Source: Paenibacillus chibensis
Lineage (GTDB): Bacteria > Bacillota > Bacilli > Paenibacillales > Paenibacillaceae
Length of the DNA stretch: 64,000 bases
Assembly: GCF_004001045.1 (NCBI RefSeq)
Contig: NZ_BIMK01000023.1
Coordinates: forward strand, 62,001 to 126,000
Reading direction: 5' to 3'
The notes below the pieces were generated by a model. It saw only the letters and a list, made by a program, of their open reading frames with translations. It was not told where the DNA came from and did no database searches. Within the stretch, counting starts at the first letter, position 1, and each line of letters opens with the position of its first letter. Made by a program: the position numbers and the translations under genes. Shown here in pieces: positions 54,384-63,489 of the stretch.

Positions 54384-55824
54384 GTTGCACCTTCCTTTCC
54401 AGGCGGTTCGAAATTTTCGTCAGTATCGTGATGACGACAAGATACATGATCGCAACCACGAGCCAGATATCAAACGATGCAAAGGTTCTTGCAATGATAA
54501 TTTTTCCCGATTGCGTCAGCTCCACCAAACCGATGGCCGAGAGGATCGAGGTATCCTTCAGCGTGATGACCAACTGATTGATGAATGATGGAATCATGAC
54601 GCGAATGGCCTGCGGAATGATGATTTTGATCATGGCTTTCCGGTAAGGCAGACCAAGCGATCTTGCCGCTTCCATTTGACCACGGTCGATGGATTCGATG
54701 CCGCCGCGGATGATTTCTGTTACATATGCGCCCGCATTCAGGCTGAGCGTTAAAATTGCGGCCAAAAACAGCGGCATTTTGAATCCCAAGGCTTGCGGAA
54801 TGCCGAAATATATGAATAATGCCAATACCAGTAGCGGTATCCCGCGGAACAGATCAACAAACACGGTTGCGATGCCCCTCATCCACTTGCTGCGGCTCAC
54901 TTTCATGAAACCGAAGATCAAGCCGAAGATGAAAGCGAAGAACAAAGAAACCAGGGTGTAAATCAGCGTTTTGCCCAATCCTTCAAGCAGCGGAGGAATG
55001 GAGTCGATAATTAATTCAAGCCGTCCCTGCTTCTGTTCAGTCCCCGTATTATTTTCCGCAAGATACTTGCTCTTGATGCGATCATACTCACCGCTTGCTT
55101 TCAGGTCTTTAAGACCTGCGTTGAATTTCTCCAGCAGCTCCTGGTTTTGTCCTTTACCGACAGCAAAACCGTAAGACGCGCCTTTTTCCTTGTCGCCGAC
55201 AAGCTTCAGGTCATCCTTCGTTTTGGCAACGTAAGCAAGGACCGGATAATCCTCGAAGCAAGCAACCGAATTGCCGGATTTTACGTCCTCGTACATCAGC
55301 GAGGAATCATCGAAAGGTACAACGGTAAAGCCGTATTTAGAGGCGATGGACTGCGCGAAGGTATAGCCTTCCGTTCCGGTCTTCACCGCCACCTTCTTGC
55401 CTTTTAAGTCCTCGTAGCCCGTTATATCCGTGTTATCGCTGCGAACGGCCATGATCACACCGGAATCGAAATACGGATCCGAGAAATCGAACTTTTGCTT
55501 TCTTTCATCCGTAATGCTCATGCCGGCAATGACGCCGTCTACCTGCTTCGATTCCAAGGCTTGCACCGCGGCATTAAAGCCAAGCGGCTTGACTACATAC
55601 TGAAAATTCTGTTCCTTGGCGATTGCATCCAATAAATCCATGTCGATTCCCACGTATTTACCGCTTGTATCCTGGAATTCAAATGGAGCGAACGTAATGT
55701 CCGTGCCGATCTGATACACTTTTCCTTGGGAAGCTTCTGCCCCGGCATGCTCCATTCCTAACGGTATGCCCGTTATGAGGAGCATGAAAGCCATTGTAAA
55801 TAGTAAGGTGCGCAGTATTTTCAT
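54376..55824 (-). CDS. Fused amino-acid-binding protein and permease
   Basis: 482 residues. An N-terminal signal/anchor segment (LLFTMAFMLLITGIPLG) is followed by a family-3 solute-binding domain (~35-260: GTDITFAPFEFQDTSGKYVGID, GVIAGMSITDERKQKFDFS). A HisM-type permease domain (~270-480) ends with the EAA loop MEAARSLGLPYRKAMIKIIIPQAIR. The fused form occurs in lactic-acid bacteria (GlnP) and some Paenibacillus. The substrate is a polar amino acid; glutamine is a guess. AGAGGAGG precedes the ATG. Confidence 0.94.
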   Translation of the reverse strand: MKILRTLLFTMAFMLLITGIPLGMEHAGAEASQGKVYQIGTDITFAPFEFQDTSGKYVGIDMDLLDAIAKEQNFQYVVKPLGFNAAVQALESKQVDGVIAGMSITDERKQKFDFSDPYFDSGVIMAVRSDNTDITGYEDLKGKKVAVKTGTEGYTFAQSIASKYGFTVVPFDDSSLMYEDVKSGNSVACFEDYPVLAYVAKTKDDLKLVGDKEKGASYGFAVGKGQNQELLEKFNAGLKDLKASGEYDRIKSKYLAENNTGTEQKQGRLELIIDSIPPLLEGLGKTLIYTLVSLFFAFIFGLIFGFMKVSRSKWMRGIATVFVDLFRGIPLLVLALFIYFGIPQALGFKMPLFLAAILTLSLNAGAYVTEIIRGGIESIDRGQMEAARSLGLPYRKAMIKIIIPQAIRVMIPSFINQLVITLKDTSILSAIGLVELTQSGKIIIARTFASFDIWLVVAIMYLVVITILTKISNRLERKVQRG

Positions 55825-55993
55825 AGGGTCCTCCTCTTGTTAAACAACGTCTTAAGAAAGTTACCCATTTCTCATTCTTTCTTAAACAGCTGCTGCCTGA
55901 CTGGTGTTAAATCTATACCGGATTCAGCCCATTTGCTAATCCTTTCACTCGAAATTTATAACATATAATTTTATTCTTTTCTAATAGCAATAT

Positions 55994-56030
55994 ATTACAG
56001 CCGGTGAACACGATATTGTAAACGCTTTGC
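55994..56030 (-). promoter_or_regulatory. Candidate promoter with cre site for amino-acid transporter
   Basis: Minus strand TTTACA (56017-56022), 17-base spacer, TGTAAT (55994-55999). TGTAAACGCTTTGC at 56017-56030 matches the cre consensus at 12 of 14 positions and covers the -35. The promoter is about 170 bases from the start codon, so another start nearer the gene is possible. Confidence 0.4.
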
Positions 56031-56047
56031 GCGTCCAGGAGAACAAA

Positions 56048-56078
56048 AAGAAGCCTGAGCATTAGGCTCCAGCTTCTT
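56048..56078 (-). terminator. Terminator after discoidin-like protein gene
   Basis: AAGAAGC(T)GGAGC/GCTC(A)GGCTTCTT hairpin with following Ts on the minus strand, ~33 bases after the stop. Confidence 0.75.
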
Positions 56079-56111
56079 CACACTCCGATATGCTCAGTAT
56101 ATGACTTATTT

Positions 56112-56903
56112 CTACGCCTCGCGGCCATAAACCTCGATTTGGCTCAGTGCCGGAAACGGAGATGGGTCATCCGAAGGAATCAACTCATGGAATGTCATCC
56201 ATTTCACTGTTCGCGGCTCCAAGGCAATAAACTGCTTCAGATGCGTTTTCTTCAGCTCTGCCGTATGACGGCTTCCATCCGAAAAGGTAAGGGTCACCCG
56301 CTCCCAGTAATTGTCGTGCGGGAAATCCGCACGGATCGTGATGGCAACCTTGTCGATCTCCACAGGCCTGCCAAAGTTCAATGTGAGTTCCGCATCTTTT
56401 TGCTGATTGATTCCCCATGATTCGAAGGGCCACTTCCCGTGCGAGAAATTCACGCCTTTCCCGTTTATCGCGTTTCTGGCCGCAAATACCGATTCGCCGC
56501 GCGTCTCCACGTTAGCGTCAGCATGCGGAAAGCAGGTTTCGTTGACATGCTGATCGTATGGGTTGAGTGCGACATTTTTATAAGCATGAATTTCTTCAGC
56601 GGTTGCTTCACGGACTGTAAGAACATGGAGTTCGCCGGAGAAGGATTTCGGAGAATAGGATTTTTTCTTTTCATCGAAAGGTATAAGAAAACGATATTCA
56701 TGTCCTGTCATAAAAATCAAAGCCGGATCCATGGCATCGTCGAGCTGAACGACAAGGTATACATTGACGTCCGCGCTTTTCAGCACAATCTCATCCCCCG
56801 GCTCGTAGGCCTCCCGATAAACCAAACGGGCTTGTCCCTGATCGCTAACATTGGCCCTGATACTTGCATCTTGGCTTCGTATTTCCAGCGACAATTGTGT
56901 CAT
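56112..56903 (-). CDS. Protein with carbohydrate-binding/discoidin-like C-terminal domain
   Basis: 263 residues. The start ATG 56903 is behind GAGGAG; there is no signal peptide or membrane segment. Residues ~1-110 form a beta-rich domain (EIVLKSADVNVYLVVQLDD). Residues ~115-263 look like an F5/8-type discoidin fold: VALNPYDQHVNETCFPHADANVE, AARNAINGK, WGINQQKDAELTLNFGRPVEIDKVAITIRADFPHDNYWERVTLTFSDG and a closing SQIEVYGRE. Such domains are normally extracellular, so its apparently cytosolic form is odd. Function unknown; single gene after a TetR regulator gene running the same way. Confidence 0.72.
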   Translation of the reverse strand: MTQLSLEIRSQDASIRANVSDQGQARLVYREAYEPGDEIVLKSADVNVYLVVQLDDAMDPALIFMTGHEYRFLIPFDEKKKSYSPKSFSGELHVLTVREATAEEIHAYKNVALNPYDQHVNETCFPHADANVETRGESVFAARNAINGKGVNFSHGKWPFESWGINQQKDAELTLNFGRPVEIDKVAITIRADFPHDNYWERVTLTFSDGSRHTAELKKTHLKQFIALEPRTVKWMTFHELIPSDDPSPFPALSQIEVYGREA

Positions 56904-57011
56904 CTTCGCACTCTCCTCGTCGGTTGAGTCATCTTGCATACATCATGGCTCATCATTCTTAGATATGTTCTGCAATCAACATGCATAATCCTTCCCTGCA
57001 TATCCAATCCA

Positions 57012-57686
57012 TTACTCTTGCATGGCAAGCTGCTCAATCCCCCGTACGATGGCATCCAGCCCAATCCGGAACATATGCGCCGAACCCAACTCATTAAAAA
57101 TTTGATTCTCATGCATTCGCTTAATGATGTTCGGCCCGCTGCCCGTGTGAAGATCCAGGGATTGCTTAAACATCGAAGGAGCTCCGCCGGCCGATTCATC
57201 TTGCATGGCAACGTTCAACCGATTCATTTCATAGCGGTCTAATTCAAAAGAGATGACGTAATTCATAACGGTTGTGACCAGGGAAAATTTATAGCTGTCG
57301 CTGAAGCGAAGCGGATCCAGGATTTGCAGCATCGTGTTGATCATCGACAAATAATCGGGCTCGGAAGGAAGAGTTCTCATCAGCAGCTGCGCTGAGCATG
57401 GATAGTTGTGAAGAACCTCTCTCATATGGGACGCAAAACCGCTTAGCCGATCCTTCCAATCTTCATGCGAAATATCCGCAAGCAAGCATTGTTTGGCCAC
57501 TTCATTGGCAAGGGCCTGGAAAATGCTTTGTTTGCTTTTAAAATGCCAATACAAGGATGCAGCCTGTATATTCAGAAGGTCGGCCAGCTTTCGCATGCTG
57601 AATTCCTCCATGCCTTTTTGATCCAGCAGGTCCCAGGCCGCCTTCATAATATCTTCCTCGGTGATCTGCAGATTTTTTATCCTCAT
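57012..57686 (-). CDS. TetR-family repressor (TetR_C class)
   Basis: 224 residues. The N-terminal HTH is ITEEDIMKAAWDLLDQKG followed by SMRKLADLLNIQAASLYWHFKSK (recognition helix ASLYWHF). The C-terminal region is of the tetracycline-repressor class, with DRLSGFASHMREVLHNYPCSAQLLM. The start ATG 57686 is behind GGAGG. Divergent from a DHA2 exporter with repeated operator-like elements between them, so it should repress that pump until a drug binds. Confidence 0.9.
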   Translation of the reverse strand: MRIKNLQITEEDIMKAAWDLLDQKGMEEFSMRKLADLLNIQAASLYWHFKSKQSIFQALANEVAKQCLLADISHEDWKDRLSGFASHMREVLHNYPCSAQLLMRTLPSEPDYLSMINTMLQILDPLRFSDSYKFSLVTTVMNYVISFELDRYEMNRLNVAMQDESAGGAPSMFKQSLDLHTGSGPNIIKRMHENQIFNELGSAHMFRIGLDAIVRGIEQLAMQE

Positions 57687-57746
57687 GGCTTCGTTCCTCC
57701 TGTTACTTTCTATCTTCATGATAAGCCATACCTCAATTAAATTCTA

Positions 57747-57843
57747 CCATCGTTAGATTTCCACATCGCACAATCATACACTGTTAGATATTTTTATTTA
57801 CAGCCAACATTCCGGGTGTTATATTTATCTCACACTGTTAGAT
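57747..57843. promoter_or_regulatory. Repeated operator elements between TetR and exporter
   Basis: ACACTGTTAGAT occurs exactly at 57778-57789 and 57832-57843, and a relative CCATCGTTAGAT at 57747-57758. They fill the 184-base divergent region. Three copies in one orientation suggest binding sites of the adjacent TetR-type repressor, although TetR proteins usually use palindromes. Confidence 0.5.
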
Positions 57844-57870
57844 TAATAAGATCAAAGGATGTGCATAGGC

Positions 57871-59307
57871 ATGATTCAATCCAAACAACAGCCGTCAACA
57901 CCCGCTCCAGCCGAATTTTCGGTAAAAGCGATTTTTCCTGTATTGCTGGCTCTTATCTCAGGCATGCTGCTTGTGATGCTTGACAGCACCATCATGAACG
58001 TCGCCGTTCCCCATCTGGAAAAGACCTTTTCCACCAGTTTGAAGACCATTCAATGGGCCATAACCGGCTACACATTGGCTTTATCCGTCGTCATTCCGCT
58101 TGCGGGCTGGTTCTCGGACCGGTTTACCGCCAAGCGGGTTTTTCTCGCTTCCATCGTTTTGTTCACCTTCGGTTCTTTGTTATGCTCGTTAGCCCAGACT
58201 CCGTCCCAGCTGATTGTTTTCCGGATATTTCAGGGGTTAGGCGGCGGAATGGTCGCTCCGATCGGCATGGCGATGTCTTTTACCATTGCTCCGCCCGAGA
58301 AGAGAGGATCCATTATGGGCATCTTGGGACTGCCGATGCTCGTCGCGCCTTTCCTGGGTCCGGTGCTCTCCGGCTGGCTGCTGGAATATACGAGCTGGCA
58401 CTGGATTTTCCGGATCAATGTGCCTATCGGCATCATCGCACTGATCATCGGGATCCAATGTCTGCCTGCCTCGAACAAAGGGAGTCGAACCAAACTCGAC
58501 CTTTGGGGGATGCTTCTGTCTCCTCTTGCCTTCTCCGGTTTAGTTTACGCGGTGCATCGTGGGGGCACGGATGGCTGGGGTGATATGTATACGGTAATCA
58601 CGCTCATTACCAGCCTTGTTTTACTGGCCCTGTTCATTTTCGTGGAGCTGCGTCAAGAGAAGCCGCTTCTTGAGCTTCGGTCCTTCCGCTCGCTTGAATT
58701 TACGAAAGGCGTTATTCTGACATGGATTCATCAGATCGCCTTATTCGGCTCGATTCTGTTGATCCCGCTCTTCCTGCAGCAGGTTAGGGGTTACTCGTCC
58801 TTTGAATCCGGTCTCCTAGTTATTCCCCAAGCGATATTTTCCTTCGTCGGCATGCAAATCGGCGGGAAAATGTTTGATAAATACGGCGCCCGTCCAGTCG
58901 CATTTGCGGGACTTTCCCTGCTGGCTGCATCCCTGTACCTGTTATCGGGAATGCAAAGCGATACCTCTGTATACTGGATGATGAGTTACTTTGCCATGAT
59001 GGGCCTGGGACAGGGACTGACCATGATGCAACTCGGTACCCATGTGATGAAATCCGCTCCGAAAAACCTGATCAGCCGGGTCACGCCGCTGACGGCTTCG
59101 GCTCAACAGATCGTCGGTTCTTTTGCCGTTACCATCATGTCCGGTTTACTTTCGTCCAACATTGCGAATCATAGGAGTCATGTGCAGAAAGATGCAGCCG
59201 GTGAAGTGATTCAAGCCATGATATCCGGATTCCACGATACGTTTCTGTTCTCTTCCACCCTGGCCTTCTGCGGTGTCATCATAAGCTTGTTTTTGCGCCG
59301 GAATTAA
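57871..59307 (+). CDS. MFS multidrug exporter, DHA2 family (EmrB/QacA-like)
   Basis: 478 residues with 14 membrane segments. Motif C-like and DHA2 landmarks are GMLLVMLDSTIMNVAVPHLE (TM1), GYTLALSVVIPLAGWFSDRF (motif A), GLGGGMVAPIGMAM and LGLPMLVAPFLGPVLSGWLLEY (motif C). It exports lipophilic or cationic drugs by proton antiport. The ATG at 57871 follows AAAGGA at 11 bases. Confidence 0.92.
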   Translation: MIQSKQQPSTPAPAEFSVKAIFPVLLALISGMLLVMLDSTIMNVAVPHLEKTFSTSLKTIQWAITGYTLALSVVIPLAGWFSDRFTAKRVFLASIVLFTFGSLLCSLAQTPSQLIVFRIFQGLGGGMVAPIGMAMSFTIAPPEKRGSIMGILGLPMLVAPFLGPVLSGWLLEYTSWHWIFRINVPIGIIALIIGIQCLPASNKGSRTKLDLWGMLLSPLAFSGLVYAVHRGGTDGWGDMYTVITLITSLVLLALFIFVELRQEKPLLELRSFRSLEFTKGVILTWIHQIALFGSILLIPLFLQQVRGYSSFESGLLVIPQAIFSFVGMQIGGKMFDKYGARPVAFAGLSLLAASLYLLSGMQSDTSVYWMMSYFAMMGLGQGLTMMQLGTHVMKSAPKNLISRVTPLTASAQQIVGSFAVTIMSGLLSSNIANHRSHVQKDAAGEVIQAMISGFHDTFLFSSTLAFCGVIISLFLRRN

Positions 59308-59344
59308 AGATTTGACGGGAAAACACGCAGACATGAATATACAG

Positions 59345-59397
59345 AAAAAGATGCAGACTACAGGATCGGTATGCGATCCTAAGCTGCATCTTTTTTT
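59345..59397. terminator. Bidirectional terminator
   Basis: AAAAAGATGCAG/CTGCATCTTTTT outer stem with an inner AGGATCG/CGATCCT hairpin, followed by a seven-T run; separates the exporter and the converging MFS gene. Confidence 0.9.
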
Positions 59398-60582
59398 CTA
59401 ATGCTGCGAGTTAAACTCTGTTCTGTAAAACCTGCGGATGAGAAGCAGGCACACGGGAAGCATAAGCGCGAACGCTGAAATGAGCCAAATGGTGCTCGTG
59501 GCTTGGAATTGATCCAAGCTCCACCCGACCAGCAAGGGGAGTACGGCTCCGCCAACGCCGCCGGAAGCGATCAGGATGCTCGTAATTTGCTTGGTGTTCC
59601 CCGGAAATAGTCGATTGGCGAACACGATCCATATGGCGAATATTCCCGATAAACAAAGGCCGAGCATGAAGACGAGGATAAAAGACAACGCCGCTCCTTT
59701 TACCACCGTCATGCCTACGAGAAACAGAATGGCGCCGGAAGCGCTAATGAACAAAAACCTGAAATAGCTTATTTTTTCAGCCGCATAACCCGTAAAAACA
59801 CGTCCGATCACCATGGCCATCCAAAAGACGGTGACGGACACCGTCGCTTCCGACGTTCCCTGCTTCAAATGCTGCACAAAAATCGATGGCATAAAGTTGA
59901 TCGCGCTCGTTTCGATGCCTACATAGAGAAATACAAAAACGATGAATATAACAAGTTTAGAAAAGGGCTTCGCATGTTTTGCCTTTGAGGTATCGTGATG
60001 GTTTTGCGGATGGTGTCGCGTCTCTTCCATAGGTTCAGATGAATGGGACGGGAGTTTACGGATCCATAACATGAAATTCAAGGCAGCCAGCAGCATGACA
60101 ATGCCAAAAGCCCCGTTCCATTGATGCTTAGCGATCAAAAAGCCGGCAGCAAGCGGCATGAACAAAGCGCCTAAGCCAAACGCGACTTCCAGCCTGCTCA
60201 TCAGCACGGCCCCTGCATGACCGGCTCTCTCCAATATCAAGGTCCCGATCGCCGTTTGTGTCATGCCGAAACCGAATCCGTTTAAAACGGCAAGCGCCAG
60301 CACAACCATCCATCCGGGCTGAGAAAATAAAAAAGCGTGAGCCATGACAAGGGCCAGCATCCCCAACCTGATGGTCCATTGTTCCCCTATTCGCATGGAG
60401 GACAGGGGAGCCAGAAGGACTCCCAAGAAAAAACCGGCGAACTGCCCGAAGACGAGTTGCCCGCCGCCGCTGTAGCTTCTGCCGTATTCTCGCAACAATT
60501 CAGGCATTAAAGCGCCAAACACTACGGTTGCCAGACCCACCATGAAATACGCAAAGCATCCGAACCAAACTAAACGCCTCAT
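59398..60582 (-). CDS. MFS transporter (FucP/YcaD-like, sugar type)
   Basis: 394 residues with 12 membrane segments. The N-terminus is RRLVWFGCFAYFMVGLATVVFGALMPELL, followed by LAPLSSMRIGEQWTIRLG. GQFAGFFLGVLL resembles BsYxbF/FucP-type sugar and metabolite symporters rather than drug pumps. The start ATG 60582 has GGGGGGAGG just before it. It lies 28 bases after a DeoR-type regulator gene, whose inducer could be its substrate; no catabolic enzyme is present. Confidence 0.85.
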   Translation of the reverse strand: MRRLVWFGCFAYFMVGLATVVFGALMPELLREYGRSYSGGGQLVFGQFAGFFLGVLLAPLSSMRIGEQWTIRLGMLALVMAHAFLFSQPGWMVVLALAVLNGFGFGMTQTAIGTLILERAGHAGAVLMSRLEVAFGLGALFMPLAAGFLIAKHQWNGAFGIVMLLAALNFMLWIRKLPSHSSEPMEETRHHPQNHHDTSKAKHAKPFSKLVIFIVFVFLYVGIETSAINFMPSIFVQHLKQGTSEATVSVTVFWMAMVIGRVFTGYAAEKISYFRFLFISASGAILFLVGMTVVKGAALSFILVFMLGLCLSGIFAIWIVFANRLFPGNTKQITSILIASGGVGGAVLPLLVGWSLDQFQATSTIWLISAFALMLPVCLLLIRRFYRTEFNSQH

Positions 60583-60610
60583 CTTGTCCTCCCCCCAAGG
60601 CATATGGTTT

Positions 60611-61378
60611 CTAATCACACTTATCCTCTGCAGCAACCAGCAGTTCGACCTGGTGCTGTTCGAGCTTTCTCATCATGTCTTCGCTCGGCTTTTCGTCGGT
60701 TATTAACAAGTCGATGCAGTCCAGGCCGGCAACCTGGTACAACATCTGATCGCCAAATTTCGTGTGGTCGACGAGGACGATGACCTGATTAGCCCGTTTC
60801 AGCATGGCGCGCTTCACCTCCCCTTCTTCCACGAGCGGCGAAGAAAGGCAGCTGTTCGAAATGCCGCAGGAACTAAGAAATAATTTATCCACCTTATAAT
60901 CGTTAAGCATATTAATCGTGACTTGGCCATGCAGGAAACGATGCTGCGGATGGAGTTCTCCGCCTAACAGATACGTTTGTACAGATTCTTTATGCGATAC
61001 AACGCCAGCGATATCGATAGAATTGGTGACGACGACAAGGCTGTGTGAGGTCAGGCTCTCAGCTGCAAACTGTACGGTTGTAGATGCGTCCATCATCATG
61101 CTGTCGCCAGGTTGGACTAACGATGCCGCGAATTTTCCGATTCGGCGTTTGACGCTGGATTCTCTTTCCAAACGTTCGCTGTACACGAAGATGTCCTTTT
61201 TGGGGAGTACTGCACCGCCATGAGTCCGTGTTATGCGTCCCAGCTCCTCCATTTTCAACAGGTCGCGGCGTGCCGTATCCCGGGAAACCTCGAATAACTG
61301 ACAGATGTCTTTAATGTCGATTCGCTTATGACGGTTCAAATGCTCCTGTATGGCGTGAAGCCGTTCTTCTTGAAACAT
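60611..61378 (-). CDS. DeoR-family sugar-metabolism repressor
   Basis: 255 residues. The N-terminal DeoR HTH is QEERLHAIQEHLNRHKRIDIKDICQLFEVSRDTARRDLLKMEE in outline, with VSRDTARRDL as recognition helix, followed by ITRTHGGAVL. The C-terminal phosphosugar-isomerase-like sensor shows SMMMDASTTVQFAAESL, VVVTNSIDIAG and LLGGELHPQHR. The start ATG 61378 is behind GGGGGG. It is co-transcribed with the MFS gene and probably senses a sugar phosphate. Confidence 0.92.
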   Translation of the reverse strand: MFQEERLHAIQEHLNRHKRIDIKDICQLFEVSRDTARRDLLKMEELGRITRTHGGAVLPKKDIFVYSERLERESSVKRRIGKFAASLVQPGDSMMMDASTTVQFAAESLTSHSLVVVTNSIDIAGVVSHKESVQTYLLGGELHPQHRFLHGQVTINMLNDYKVDKLFLSSCGISNSCLSSPLVEEGEVKRAMLKRANQVIVLVDHTKFGDQMLYQVAGLDCIDLLITDEKPSEDMMRKLEQHQVELLVAAEDKCD

Positions 61379-61580
61379 GCTTCCCCCCGCTTTCATTCCG
61401 GTTTGAACGGAGAATGGTAAGGCATGATAAGTGTTTATGCAGCTATATAAGCATATTAGAACCATTACAGGGTTATTGCGGCCTGATGAGCTGAATATCG
61501 GATTTAAAATAAGATGTTGTTCATCCTAAATTTTGATAGGTATAATGCAGATATCCCTCATGTACAAAGGAGAAATGAAA

Positions 61581-62156
61581 ATGAGAAAACTCGTTCTATT
61601 TCTGCACGCATCGCTTGACGGTTTTGTAGAAGGGCCGAATGGTGACATGGACATTGGCTGGGTTTCTTACGATGCTGATTTAGAGAATCATGCGAAAGAA
61701 ATTCTAAGCACGGCTGACACTGTCATTTGGGGTCGCGGGACTTATCATATGATGCACAGCTACTGGCCATCGGTGCCTTCGAACCCATCCGCTTCGGAGT
61801 ACGAACGCAATCATGCCGAGTGGATCGAAAAGACAGCCAAAATCGTTTTTTCCACGACGCTGGATAATGTCGAATGGAATAATTCAATACTCGTGAAAGA
61901 ACATGTCGAAGAGGAGATCAATAAACTCAAACAGCAGCCAGGCAAGGATATGGTCATCCTCGGCAGTCCAAGGTTCGCCCACCACCTTATGCAGCTTGAT
62001 TTAATTGATGAGTATAAAATTACGGTTTCTCCCGTCCTGATCGGTAAGGGATTGCCGTTATTCCAAGGTGTCAAGGAGAAGATCAATCTGAATCTCATCG
62101 AGAACAAGACCTTTGATTCTGGCGCCATAGGTCTCGTTTACCAGACGGTAAGATGA
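61581..62156 (+). CDS. RibD C-terminal/dihydrofolate-reductase-like protein
   Basis: 191 residues. KLVLFLHASLDGFVEGPNGDMDIGW is the typical N-terminal strand and loop of the YyaP/YwjB-type DHFR-like family. ADTVIWGRGTYHMM, KIVFSTTLDNVEW, VILGSPRFAHHLMQLDLIDEY and the closing VLIGKGLPLF complete the fold. Probably an NADPH-dependent reductase of unknown substrate. AAAGGAG lies 8 bases before the ATG at 61581. Confidence 0.88.
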   Translation: MRKLVLFLHASLDGFVEGPNGDMDIGWVSYDADLENHAKEILSTADTVIWGRGTYHMMHSYWPSVPSNPSASEYERNHAEWIEKTAKIVFSTTLDNVEWNNSILVKEHVEEEINKLKQQPGKDMVILGSPRFAHHLMQLDLIDEYKITVSPVLIGKGLPLFQGVKEKINLNLIENKTFDSGAIGLVYQTVR

Positions 62157-62186
62157 CATTGTCACTTATTACATAGCCTACAATAA

Positions 62187-62224
62187 AAAAACGAGAGCGA
62201 TGAATGAACATCTGCTCTCGTTTT
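62187..62224. terminator. Bidirectional terminator
   Basis: AAAACGAGAGC/GCTCTCGTTTT stem around a 15-base loop, between the reductase gene and the converging asd gene. Confidence 0.85.
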
Positions 62225-62240
62225 ATTCGTACTGACCTTG

Positions 62241-63326
62241 TTATTTAGCCTGAATGTAACCTTCCGCCTTCAGCAGCTCGGCGATCAAGACAGCGCCGCC
62301 TGCCGCGCCGCGAAGGGTATTATGCGATAATCCGACGAACTTGAAATCGTAGATCGAATCCTCGCGCAATCTTCCGACCGAGACGCCCATGCCGCGCTCG
62401 ATGTCGCGATCCAGTTTCGTTTGCGGTCTGTTGTCCTCTTCGAAATAAGTGATGAACTGCTTCGGTGCGCTTGGAAGACCCAGCTCCTGCGGACGTCCCT
62501 GGAACTGGCGCCAGCGTTCAATGATTTCTTCCTTGGATGGCGTCTTCTCGAATGAAGCGAATACCGTTGCCAAATGGCCGTCCGTTACCGGCACGCGGAT
62601 GCACTGCGTCGTGATGAGCGGCGAGCTTGCTTTGACGATTTCGCCGTTTTCAATGCTGCCCCAGATGCGAAGCGGCTCCTGCTCGCTTTTCTCTTCCTCG
62701 CCGCCGATATACGGGATGACGTTATCCAGCATATCGGGCCAATCCGTAAAGTTTTTGCCGGCACCAGAAATGGCCTGATACGTCGATGCGATTACTTGGG
62801 TCGGTTTGAAATCAAGCAGGGCATGAAGCGCTGGCACATAGCTCTGAATCGAGCAGTTAGGCTTCACGGCAATAAATCCAGTCGAAGTTCCCAGACGCTT
62901 TCTTTGAGCCGAAATCACTTCAATATGGCCCGGATTGATTTCCGGAATGACCATCGGTACGTCAGGCGTCCAGCGATGTGCCGAGTTATTCGAGATCACT
63001 GGCGTGCCCGTCTTGGCGTAGGCCTCTTCCAGGGCTTTAATTTCATCTTTTTTCATATCGACAGCACAGAAAATGAAATCAACCTGGCCGGCTACCTCTT
63101 CGACCTTCGAAGCGTCCTGCACGACGATCTGTTTGACTTTCTCAGGAATCGGACCGGCCATCTTCCATCGGTTCTGTACGGATTCTTCGTACGTTTTGCC
63201 CGCCGAATTGCTGCTTGCCGCAATCGCGGTTACTTCAAACCAGGGATGCTCATCCAGCAGCTGTACAAAACGCTGTCCGACCATTCCGGTTCCTCCGACA
63301 ATACCCACTTTAAGCTTCTCTGACAT
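62241..63326 (-). CDS. asd: Aspartate-semialdehyde dehydrogenase (archaeal/fungal type)
   Basis: 361 residues. The N-terminal NADP motif is VGIVGGTGMVGQRFVQLL. The catalytic Cys is in VKPNCSIQSYVPALHAL, with QAISGAGKNF and the catalytic His expected in the IRVPVTDGHLATVFASF strand. Length and the PNCS context fit the archaeal/fungal Asd subfamily rather than the E. coli form. It reduces aspartyl phosphate to aspartate semialdehyde for lysine, threonine, methionine and dipicolinate. The ATG at 63326 begins the conserved sequence, with AAAGGA 11 bases upstream. Controlled by a lysine T-box. Confidence 0.95.
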   Translation of the reverse strand: MSEKLKVGIVGGTGMVGQRFVQLLDEHPWFEVTAIAASSNSAGKTYEESVQNRWKMAGPIPEKVKQIVVQDASKVEEVAGQVDFIFCAVDMKKDEIKALEEAYAKTGTPVISNNSAHRWTPDVPMVIPEINPGHIEVISAQRKRLGTSTGFIAVKPNCSIQSYVPALHALLDFKPTQVIASTYQAISGAGKNFTDWPDMLDNVIPYIGGEEEKSEQEPLRIWGSIENGEIVKASSPLITTQCIRVPVTDGHLATVFASFEKTPSKEEIIERWRQFQGRPQELGLPSAPKQFITYFEEDNRPQTKLDRDIERGMGVSVGRLREDSIYDFKFVGLSHNTLRGAAGGAVLIAELLKAEGYIQAK

Positions 63327-63489
63327 TCGACATTCAAATCCTTTCAATCGTGGCATCTGATTTTCCGTTGCACCAACATCATCCAAGCGGATGGCACTAA
63401 CGCAAGGAGCTTCTTCTAGATTACTATTCAAGCTTCCTGGAATGGTGTGACTAACTTCGCAACAATGGTACCTGCGGTCACTTGAAATA

